From contig CAVOIP010000005.1 in assembly GCA_963696105.1 (NCBI GenBank), forward strand, positions 310,001 to 374,000: DNA of 64,000 nucleotides, in the 5' to 3' direction. The translations under genes were made by a program, and so were the position numbers. Source of the stretch: CAVRTM01 sp963696105. GTDB taxonomy: Bacteria > Actinomycetota > Actinomycetes > Actinomycetales > Dermatophilaceae. The notes under the pieces are model-generated. The model saw nothing but the letters and a program-made list of their open reading frames with translations. It was not told the origin of the DNA and did no database searches. Of this stretch, positions 57,632 to 64,000 are shown one piece after another; within the stretch, counting starts at the first letter, position 1, and every line of letters begins with the position of its first letter.

Positions 57632-58450
57632 GTGGACAAGGTCGTGGCCAGCGCCGCCGAAGCGGTGGCGGACATCCCCGACGGCGCATCGCTGTCCGTC
57701 GGCGGTTTCGGCCTCTGCGGCATCCCCAGTGCCCTCATCGCCGCGCTGCACCGGCGCACCGTCGGGGGCTTCGAGGTCGTGTCCAACAACTGTGGCGTCG
57801 ATGACTGGGGACTGGGCATCCTGCTGCGGGACAAGCGCATCCGCCGGATGGTGTCGTCCTACGTCGGCGAGAACAAGGAGTTCGAGCGGCAGTTCCTCCA
57901 CGGCGAGCTCGAGGTCGAGCTGACCCCGCAGGGCACCCTCGCGGAGAAGCTGCGCGCGGGCGGAGCTGGCATCCCGGCGTTCTACACGATCACCGGCGCA
58001 GGCACGCAGGTCGCTGAAGGTGGCATGCCGCTGCGCTACCACGCCGACGGCACCGTCGCCCTGGCCTCCTCACCCAAGGACACGCGCGACTTCACCGTCG
58101 AGGGCCAGCAGCGCACCTACGTGCTCGAGGAGGCGATCACCACCGACTTCGGCCTCATCCGGGCCTGGAAGGGTGACCGGCACGGCAACCTCGTCTTCCG
58201 CAGCAGCTCACGCAACTTCAACCCGCTGGCCGCCATGGCGGCTCGGGTGACGATCGCCGAGGTGGAGGAGCTGCTCGAGCCCGGCGAGATCGACCCGGAC
58301 CAGGTGCACCTGCCCGGCATCTACGTCCACCGCGTCGTGCCCCTCACCGCAGCCGAGGCCGCCGACAAGCGGATCGAGCGGCGTACCGTCCGTCCCGCCA
58401 CGTCGCCCGGGGTGCCGGCCGCCGCCGGCGTCGAGAGCAAGGAGTCCTGA
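57632..58450 (+). CDS. scoA: 3-oxoacid CoA-transferase, subunit A
   Basis: 272 residues. GASLSVGGFGLCGIPSALIAAL, VSNNCGVDDWGLGILL, RMVSSYVGENKEFERQFL and PAFYTITGAGT are the CoA-transferase I alpha-subunit blocks. With subunit B it moves CoA between succinyl-CoA and acetoacetate in ketone-body use. The GTG at 57632 has GGAGGAGG upstream. It is two bases from scoB. The gene pair is set between the two amidase genes with no pathway link to them. Confidence 0.93.
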   Translation: MDKVVASAAEAVADIPDGASLSVGGFGLCGIPSALIAALHRRTVGGFEVVSNNCGVDDWGLGILLRDKRIRRMVSSYVGENKEFERQFLHGELEVELTPQGTLAEKLRAGGAGIPAFYTITGAGTQVAEGGMPLRYHADGTVALASSPKDTRDFTVEGQQRTYVLEEAITTDFGLIRAWKGDRHGNLVFRSSSRNFNPLAAMAARVTIAEVEELLEPGEIDPDQVHLPGIYVHRVVPLTAAEAADKRIERRTVRPATSPGVPAAAGVESKES

Positions 58451-58452
58451 CC

Positions 58453-59091
58453 ATGGCCCTGTCCCGCGAGCAGATGGCCGCCCGCGCCGCGGCCGAGCTC
58501 TCCGACGGCGACTACGTGAACCTGGGCATCGGCCTGCCCACGATGGTGCCCGGCTTCGTGCCCGACGACGTCGAGCTGGTGCTGCAGTCCGAGAACGGCA
58601 TCCTGGGCGTGGGCGCCTACCCGGTCGACGGCGAGGAGGACCCCGACCTGATCAACGCCGGCAAGGAGACGGTGACCCTGCGCAAGGGCGCGTCCTTCTT
58701 CGACTCGGCGACCAGCTTCGGGATGATCCGCGGCGGCAAGGTCGACGCGGCGATCCTCGGGGCGATGCAGGTCTCGGCCAGCGGCGACATCGCCAACTGG
58801 ATGATCCCCGGCAAGATGGTCAAGGGCATGGGCGGGGCGATGGACCTGGTCCACGGCGCCCGCAAGGTCATCGTGCTGATGGAGCACGTGGCCCGCGACG
58901 GCAGCCACAAGATCGTCGACGAGTGCACCCTGCCACTCACCGGCAAGGCGGTGGTCCAGCGGATCATCACCGACCTCGCGGTCATCGACGTGACCGCGGA
59001 CGGCCTGGTCCTGCGCGAGCTGGCCGAGGGGGTCACCGAGGACGAGGTGCGCGCCAAGACCGGCCCGGCCCTCCTCTCCGACCTCGGCTGA
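58453..59091 (+). CDS. scoB: 3-oxoacid CoA-transferase, subunit B
   Basis: 212 residues. DGDYVNLGIGLPTMVPGFVP, VELVLQSENGILGVGAYP (with the catalytic Glu of SENG), GKETVTLRKGASFFDSATSFGMIRGG and ANWMIPGKMVKGMGGAMDLV are the beta-subunit pattern. It completes the transferase with scoA. ATG at 58453 follows GAGTCCTGACC. The length is normal for the family. Confidence 0.94.
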   Translation: MALSREQMAARAAAELSDGDYVNLGIGLPTMVPGFVPDDVELVLQSENGILGVGAYPVDGEEDPDLINAGKETVTLRKGASFFDSATSFGMIRGGKVDAAILGAMQVSASGDIANWMIPGKMVKGMGGAMDLVHGARKVIVLMEHVARDGSHKIVDECTLPLTGKAVVQRIITDLAVIDVTADGLVLRELAEGVTEDEVRAKTGPALLSDLG

Positions 59092-59328
59092 GGGCCTCCT
59101 GGCCCCCTCCCCTGCCGACCACGGAACGGCAGCCCTGCGGCTCCACCCTGCCTCGGCCCGGCAGACGTCACGTCGTTTCTCATGCTTTCCGCGTAGCGAA
59201 AGAGGCTAGCGCGTAGTGTGAATAGCCGGCATGGACTTCGTCTGGGCTTCGCAAAGGCTGTTACGCAAGTGACAGAAGTGAACTTACGGTGATTGCTCCC
59301 CTTTGCCCCGAAGCAGGGAGCCCGCCCC
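59092..59328 (+). promoter_or_regulatory. scoB-amidase gap with a triple TGTNAC-type repeat
   Basis: A 237-base gap. CTGCCG...CGGCAG at 59112-59132 could be a weak terminator for scoB. At 59258-59287 three half-sites TGTTAC, AGTGAC and AGTGAA at 9-base spacing match those upstream of the first amidase. They lie 42 bases before the GTG start. Confidence 0.55.
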
Positions 59329-61320
59329 GTGCAGCTCACCACCGTTCCGTTCCCCCGGCGTCTGCGCCGGATCCTTCCGATCTCCGGCCTCGCCCTGACC
59401 CTGACCGCCGTCGGCAGCGGCGCCGTCCCGCTCCTCCCCACCGCCGCCGCCCAGCCCCACCCTGTCCGCACCGCCGTCCACACGGTGAGCCTGACCGCGG
59501 CCCCCATGGCCGTGACCCGCGGCGCGAAGGTGCCGTCCCTGACGGCAGCCGCCCTGGCGAGGGCCACGGCAGACGGCGCCCCCGAGCCCGCCGGCCTGCA
59601 CCCCGCCGTCGCCAGCGGCCCGCTGAGCACCGCGGGATTCTCGCTCGTCGGGGTCACCTGGGACGGCAGCGTGCCCGCGCGGTCGTTCGCCGCCTGGGTG
59701 CGCACCCGCGCGAACGGGGTGTGGAGCGGCTGGTCGGCCCTTCCCCAGGAGTCCGACGAGCACGCGCCCGACCCCGGCACTGCCGAGGCAGCGCACGCGC
59801 GGGCCGGCACCGACCCCGTCGTCGTCGCACCGTCCGACGGCGTGCAGGTGCGCGTCGACACCCGGAGCGGAACCGCCCCCGCGGGCCTGGCCCTGGCGCT
59901 GGTCGCACCGGGCACGTCCGACGCCGACGCGTCGGTCGGCACGGCCGTCCCCGGGTCCGCGAGCGCCGCCGCGGCCCGTCCGGTGATCCTGTCCCGCAAG
60001 CAGTGGGGGGCGGACGAGAGCCTCGTCCGCGCTGCGCCCAGCTACGGCACCGTCAAGGGCGGGTTCGTCCATCACACGGTCAGCGCCAACAACTACACGC
60101 CCAGCCAGGTGCCGGGCATCCTGCGCGGCATCCTCGCCTACCACGTGACGAGCCTGGGCTGGAACGACATCGGCTACAACTTCCTGGTGGACCGCTTCGG
60201 TCGCATCTGGGAGGGCCGCGCCGGCGGCGTGGACCGCGCGGTGGTCGGCGCCCACACCATCGGTTACAACGCCGAGGCGTTCGCCATGTCGGCGATCGGC
60301 GACTTCAGCACGGCGACGCCGCCGGCGGCCGTCGTCAGCGCCTACCAGCGGCTGTTCGCCTGGAAGTTCGCCATCCACGGTGTCAACCCGCGCAAGCCGG
60401 TGCTGTACGGCGGGAAGGCCTACAACGCGATCCTCGGCCACCGTGACGTCTACGGCACCGAGTGCCCCGGCCAGCGCCTGTACAACCTGCTGCCGGCGAT
60501 CCGCTCCGGCACCATCGCCCGCATGGGCGGCGGCGCCCCGACGGGGCCGCGCTTCCGGATCATCGCGGGGGCCGGCGACGTCAACGGGGACGGGCAGCAG
60601 GACCTGGTGGCCGTCACCACCAGCGGCAACCTGGTGCTCTACCCCGGCATCCGCAGGACCGGCGGCTACGGCGCCGCCCGCGTGGTCGGACACGGCTGGC
60701 AGGGCATCGACCGGGTGCTGGGCGTCGGGGACTGGAACGGCGACGGCAAGGCCGACCTGATCGGGCGCGAGCGGGCCACGGGCACGCTGTGGCTGTACCC
60801 GGGTCCCGGTCGTGCCGGCGCCGGCTTCGCCACCCGCACCAGAGCAGGGACCGGCTTCGGCGGCTTCGGGTCGATCACCGCGGCCGGGGACGTCAACGGC
60901 GACCACCACCCCGACATCGTGGTGCACGGGGGCGACGGCATCCTGCGCCTCTACCCGGGCAACGGCCGCGGCGGCTTCCTGGCCCCCAGCACCGTCGGGC
61001 GCGGCTGGCAGCACCTGACCGCGGTCGTGGGCGGCGGGGACTACACCAGCGACGGCAAGGCCGACCTGGTCGGCCGCGACGCCGGCGGCACCCTGTGGCT
61101 GTACCCCGGCCCCGGACGTCGCGGGGCCGGCTACACCACCCGCATCCGGGCCGGCAGCGGCTGGAAGGGCTACGACCAGATCGTCGCCCCCGGCAACTGG
61201 ACGCCGGACCGGCGCCCCGACCTGCTGGGCCGCAGGGCGTCCGACCACTCGCTCTGGCTGTCCTACGGCGACGGGCGCGGTGGCGTCTTCGGCAGCCGAC
61301 GCATCGGCACCGGCTGGTGA
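59329..61320 (+). CDS. Secreted PGRP-type N-acetylmuramoyl-L-alanine amidase with FG-GAP-like tail
   Basis: 663 residues. A signal peptide (RRLRRILPISGLALTLTAVGSGAVPLLPTAAA) is followed by a wall-exposed region and the amidase_2 core (about 210-390): RKQWGADESLVRA, FVHHTVSANN, GGVDRAVVGAHTIGYN and ILGHRDVYGTECPG, with two His and one Cys as zinc ligands. The tail has about five repeats of AGDVNGDxxxDLV and WNGDGKADLIGR, the FG-GAP/VCBS pattern of a beta-propeller that binds calcium and perhaps wall polymers. GTG at 59329 follows GGGAG. It is a paralogue of the giant amidase, from which it differs in its C-terminal half. Confidence 0.92.
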   Translation: MQLTTVPFPRRLRRILPISGLALTLTAVGSGAVPLLPTAAAQPHPVRTAVHTVSLTAAPMAVTRGAKVPSLTAAALARATADGAPEPAGLHPAVASGPLSTAGFSLVGVTWDGSVPARSFAAWVRTRANGVWSGWSALPQESDEHAPDPGTAEAAHARAGTDPVVVAPSDGVQVRVDTRSGTAPAGLALALVAPGTSDADASVGTAVPGSASAAAARPVILSRKQWGADESLVRAAPSYGTVKGGFVHHTVSANNYTPSQVPGILRGILAYHVTSLGWNDIGYNFLVDRFGRIWEGRAGGVDRAVVGAHTIGYNAEAFAMSAIGDFSTATPPAAVVSAYQRLFAWKFAIHGVNPRKPVLYGGKAYNAILGHRDVYGTECPGQRLYNLLPAIRSGTIARMGGGAPTGPRFRIIAGAGDVNGDGQQDLVAVTTSGNLVLYPGIRRTGGYGAARVVGHGWQGIDRVLGVGDWNGDGKADLIGRERATGTLWLYPGPGRAGAGFATRTRAGTGFGGFGSITAAGDVNGDHHPDIVVHGGDGILRLYPGNGRGGFLAPSTVGRGWQHLTAVVGGGDYTSDGKADLVGRDAGGTLWLYPGPGRRGAGYTTRIRAGSGWKGYDQIVAPGNWTPDRRPDLLGRRASDHSLWLSYGDGRGGVFGSRRIGTGW

Positions 61321-61333
61321 CCCGGCGGGCCGG

Positions 61334-63001
61334 TCACGCGGGCACGACACCTCGTGACCGGTCCGCCCACCATCGGGCGCTGCACCGCAGCGCCACCGCG
61401 AACCAGGCCGCCGCCAGCAGCGCCAGGACCGCGACACCCGGACCGGCGCCCAGCACGTCCGCCCGGACCAGCAGACCCACCACGGCCACTGCGAGCACCC
61501 GCAGGGGCCACCCCGCGGACCGCAGCGGGTCCCGGGTCACCGTCGCCCCGGCCAGCCGCTGCCGATAGGTCACGTCGTAGCCGCGGAAGGCCGCCACGAA
61601 GAGGACCGCGTACGCCCCCGGCAGCAGCTCCTGCCCGGCAGCCGCGAGGACGACCGCGACCACGAGGGCCTGCTCCCCCAGCCGGCACAGCGCCGGCGCG
61701 AGCCACCCGAACCGTCCCCCGACCGGCAGCACGCCGGCCGGCAGCGGCGCGGCGTCGCACTGCCCCACCAGCCGTTCGCTCGCCGCCAGCCGCCGTGTCG
61801 CCGACGACCGGGACGCCAGCGCCCGGCCCACACGCCCCGCCGTGGTGTACGCCGCCGCCACGACCCCGGAGGCCAGGAGCAGCCAGAGGGTCCACCGGAC
61901 CCCGACCAGCGGCACGAGGACGACCAGCAGCAGCGTGCGCTCCCCGACCGGCATGATCACGGCGCGCTTGGCCCACATCACGGCCGGCACGCGTGACGTC
62001 GACGCCGACAGTGCCGCCACCCCACCGCTCGCCGGCCCGGAGCCGACCCCCGAGGCGGCGAACCCGAAGTCGACGAAGTGCCGCACCACGAGCAGCGCCA
62101 GCGACCCGAGCGCGAGCCCCCACAGCCGTTCGCCGGTGGCCCGCGCCACCCCCGTGACCAGGCCGGCGTACACGGCGTACTCCTTGATCCGGTCGGAGGC
62201 GACGTCCAGCCACCCGCCGAGCGGGGAGAACGTGCGCGTGTAGCGCGCGACCTCGCCGTCCACGCAGTCGACGACCAGCGAGGTGAGCAGCAGCAGCGAG
62301 CCCAGCAGCAGCCACCCCCGCCCTCCCCCGCCGTACGCCGCCGCGCTGGCCAGTCCCAGCGCGAGCGAGACCGCCGTGATCGAGGCGGGGCTCAGGCCGT
62401 GGCGGACGGCCCTGCGGGTGAGCCGCCGCGACAGCGGGCGGACCAGGAACGTGGACAGGAAGCCGTCGTCGCTGCGCGAGGCGCGGCGCAGCCGCAGCGC
62501 AGCCTCGTCGACCGCGTCCACGGCGGCCAGCGCCGGGGCGGGGTCGACGTCGTCGACGATCCTGAGCGGGAAGTCCCCCGGCCCGAGCTCGCGTACCGGG
62601 CCGCGCACGGCCAGCAGCGTCGCGGCGGCGGACAGCAGGGACGAGGGACTGCGGCAGCCGGCCAGCTCAGGGGCGCCGAGGAGCTCCCGCTCCCCGGCCG
62701 CGATCCGCAGCGCCACGACCCGCCCGTCGCCGGTGCGCAGCACCGCGCTGTCGCCCCGGGGGTCGGCGACCACGTCGCCGTACACGGTCGGCACGGTCAC
62801 GGCACGGGCGTCGACCAGGGCCACCGCACCGGCGTCACCGGCCACGGCCAGCTCGCGCAGCGCCGGCGCGGCGTGCCCGGCGTCGAGGGTGGGTCCCAGG
62901 ACCCCGCGCTCCGCGGTGGCGCGGGAGGCCACGGCCCGCTCGAGGTCGTCCGGCAGGTGCCCGTCGCCCACCAGGACGACGAGCGGGCCGGCCTCGGTCA
63001 C
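61334..63001 (-). CDS. CDP-alcohol phosphatidyltransferase with N-terminal nucleotide-sugar-like domain
   Basis: 555 residues. The first 220 residues look like a loose sugar-nucleotide or acyltransferase-type domain (VVLVGDGHLPDDLERAV, ALVDARAVTVPTVYGDVVADP). The membrane part carries the complete CDP-alcohol signature: DG-EV-AR, eight residues, G, three residues, D, three residues, D (within VDCVDGEVARYTRTFSPLGG and WLDVASDRIKEY). It would make a phospholipid or inositol-phosphate-like lipid, or a teichoic-type polymer link. The GTG overlaps the ABC ATPase stop (GTGA). It belongs to the export operon. Confidence 0.85.
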   Translation of the reverse strand: MTEAGPLVVLVGDGHLPDDLERAVASRATAERGVLGPTLDAGHAAPALRELAVAGDAGAVALVDARAVTVPTVYGDVVADPRGDSAVLRTGDGRVVALRIAAGERELLGAPELAGCRSPSSLLSAAATLLAVRGPVRELGPGDFPLRIVDDVDPAPALAAVDAVDEAALRLRRASRSDDGFLSTFLVRPLSRRLTRRAVRHGLSPASITAVSLALGLASAAAYGGGGRGWLLLGSLLLLTSLVVDCVDGEVARYTRTFSPLGGWLDVASDRIKEYAVYAGLVTGVARATGERLWGLALGSLALLVVRHFVDFGFAASGVGSGPASGGVAALSASTSRVPAVMWAKRAVIMPVGERTLLLVVLVPLVGVRWTLWLLLASGVVAAAYTTAGRVGRALASRSSATRRLAASERLVGQCDAAPLPAGVLPVGGRFGWLAPALCRLGEQALVVAVVLAAAGQELLPGAYAVLFVAAFRGYDVTYRQRLAGATVTRDPLRSAGWPLRVLAVAVVGLLVRADVLGAGPGVAVLALLAAAWFAVALRCSARWWADRSRGVVPA

Positions 63002-63735
63002 TTCCGCTTCTGGTCCGCGTTGTACTGGGCGACGGCGTCGGCGACCGGCCCGTCCGCCCGGACCTCGCCGCCCTCGATGTAGAGCCCCCGCTTGCAGAAC
63101 CGCTCGAGGTCCTTCTCGTTGTGCGAGACCAGGAACAGGGTGCGCCCGTTGTCGACCAGGGACTCCATCCGCTCGTAGCACTTCTCCCGGAAGCGCTTGT
63201 CCCCGACGGCGAGCACCTCGTCGACCAGCACGATCGGCTCCTCCAGCGTCGTGATGACGGCGAAGCCGAGACGCACCTGCATCCCGCTGGAGAAGTGCCG
63301 GAACGGGGTGTCCAGGGACTCGCGGATCTCGGCGAAGTCGACGATCTCGTCGAACCGCGCCGCGATCTGCTCACGGCTGAGGCCGTGCAGGCCGCCGGTC
63401 AGCAGGATGTTGTCCCGCGCGGTGAGGTCGCCGACGAAGCCTCCGGTGAGCTCGATCAGCGGGGCGACCCCGCCGTTGACGCGCACGGTGCCCTCGTCCG
63501 GCAACAGCACACCGGCGAGCAGCTTGAGCAGGGTGCTCTTGCCCTGGCCGTTGGCGCCCACCAGACCGACCGCCTCACCCGGCTCGACCGAGAAGGAGAC
63601 GTTGCGCAACGCCCAGAACGTGCCGCGGGGGCTGGTCGAGTGGCCCTTGAAGATCATCTCGCGCAGCGACAGCCGGTAGCGGCGGTTGCGCAGGAACTCG
63701 ATGCCCAGGCCGTCCACCTCGATCATCGGTTGCAT
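62998..63735 (-). CDS. Polysaccharide/teichoic-acid ABC exporter, ATP-binding subunit
   Basis: 245 residues. Walker A GLVGANGQGKSTLLKLLAGVL, the signature FRHFSSGMQVRLGFAV, Walker B PIVLVDEVLAVGD and the H-loop TLFLVSHNEKD are complete. The short form without a C-terminal carbohydrate-binding domain matches TagH/RfbB-type exporters of wall polymers. It works with the permease encoded at the right edge. The lipid transferase and this gene overlap by four bases. Confidence 0.93.
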   Translation of the reverse strand: MQPMIEVDGLGIEFLRNRRYRLSLREMIFKGHSTSPRGTFWALRNVSFSVEPGEAVGLVGANGQGKSTLLKLLAGVLLPDEGTVRVNGGVAPLIELTGGFVGDLTARDNILLTGGLHGLSREQIAARFDEIVDFAEIRESLDTPFRHFSSGMQVRLGFAVITTLEEPIVLVDEVLAVGDKRFREKCYERMESLVDNGRTLFLVSHNEKDLERFCKRGLYIEGGEVRADGPVADAVAQYNADQKRK

Positions 63736-63736
63736 G

Positions 63737-64000
63737 TCAGATCTCCTTCAGGACGGGGCGCTCGAGCCGGCGGAAGACCGCTGCCCCGGCGAACAGCGCG
63801 ACGAGGCTGAGCACTGCCGAGATGGCGATGCTGTGCCAGCCGAGGAACTCCTTCGGGAAGGCCGTCGAGCGGAAGATGTCGAGGATGCCCGTCATCGGGT
63901 TCAGCTTGAACAGCTGGCGCACCGGCCCGATCTCGAGGCGGCGCACGGAGTAGATCACCGGTGAGAGGTAGAACAGCACCCGCAGCGCGATGCGCACCAC
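63737..64000 (-). CDS. ABC-2-type polysaccharide export permease, C-terminal part (cut by window edge)
   Basis: The last 87 residues before the stop at 63737: LRVLFYLSPVIYSVRR, KLNPMTGILDIFRSTAF and a final membrane segment, followed by RRLERPVLKEI. This is the C-terminus of TagG/Wzm-type permeases. The start lies outside the window. It sits one base upstream of the ATP-binding gene, so the two form one exporter. Confidence 0.88.
   Translation of the reverse strand: MVRIALRVLFYLSPVIYSVRRLEIGPVRQLFKLNPMTGILDIFRSTAFPKEFLGWHSIAISAVLSLVALFAGAAVFRRLERPVLKEI

Noticed and set aside
57413..59287. Cyclic-di-AMP (ydaO) riboswitch before the amidase genes
   Set aside because: Wall hydrolase genes are common targets, but the conserved ydaO core is not seen in either leader, and the gaps are short.

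Overview
The window is high-GC actinobacterial chromosome. Markers are the MtrA/MtrB/LpqB signalling cluster, a WhiB-type iron-sulfur regulator, mycothione reductase, coenzyme F420 genes, long HPF, ComF, DUF3499 and DUF5719, plus many GTG starts and ATGA/GTGA gene overlaps. The content follows the conserved block known in Mycobacterium tuberculosis as roughly hpf-comF-lpqB-mtrB-mtrA-sahH-manB-whiB2-fbiA-fbiB, but with large insertions. The Tad pilus genes, gluconate genes and PGRP amidases suggest a free-living member of the Intrasporangiaceae/Dermatophilaceae or a close relative; the family is an inference.

Layout. 1-5.3 kb: a YcaQ-type glycosylase (cut by the window edge), an orphan NarL-type regulator, hpf, comF, and a NarL-type two-component pair whose kinase has a poor ATPase domain. 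5.3-11 kb: a Tad/Flp pilus operon (flp, cpaB, cpaE, cpaF, tadB, tadC); cpaF carries an in-frame TGA. 11.2-14 kb: two GT-C-like membrane proteins. 14-18.3 kb: lpqB, mtrB, mtrA. 18.4-21.2 kb: three TadE/TadG pseudopilin-type genes, so the pilus genes lie on both sides of mtrAB-lpqB. 21.3-24.1 kb: a FadR-type regulator divergent from gntK-gntP (gluconate uptake and phosphorylation). 24.3-28.2 kb: ahcY, a cation diffusion facilitator and mycothione reductase. 28.4-37.3 kb: sugar-phosphate and envelope genes (SIS isomerase, Trm112-like, manB, DUF3499, metallopeptidase-like, DUF5719, a large glycosyltransferase) and whiB. 37.7-39.7 kb: cofD/fbiA and cofE/fbiB for F420. 40-43.3 kb: two MarR regulators and a DHA2 drug exporter with an unusual C-terminal extension; the second marR and the exporter form an operon with two clear palindromic operators at its promoter. 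43.4-45.4 kb: an AlkA-like glycosylase and a DUF3105 protein. 45.4-52.5 kb: a minus-strand surface-glycan cluster (methyltransferase, flippase, GT4-methyltransferase fusion, dolichyl-phosphate-type GT2, large membrane protein). 52.5-61.3 kb: a TIGR03089 protein, a giant amidase-(PG-binding)6-SpoIID protein, scoAB, and a second PGRP amidase with a beta-propeller-like tail. 61.3-64 kb: a CDP-alcohol phosphotransferase and an ABC polysaccharide exporter running off the right edge.

Two themes recur. First, envelope biology: MtrAB-LpqB is known in other Actinobacteria to control cell-wall hydrolases, and both PGRP amidase genes here share a triple TGTNAC-like repeat upstream that could be an MtrA box. 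Second, reading frames are broken many times between about 29.8 and 46.2 kb (manB, the large GT2, whiB, cofD, marR, alkA, DUF3105, methyltransferase), mostly by what look like single extra bases in C/G-rich sequence. Several of these genes are normally important, so base-level sequence error is the likelier explanation, although real decay cannot be excluded from the sequence alone. I see no tRNA, rRNA, CRISPR array or insertion sequence.
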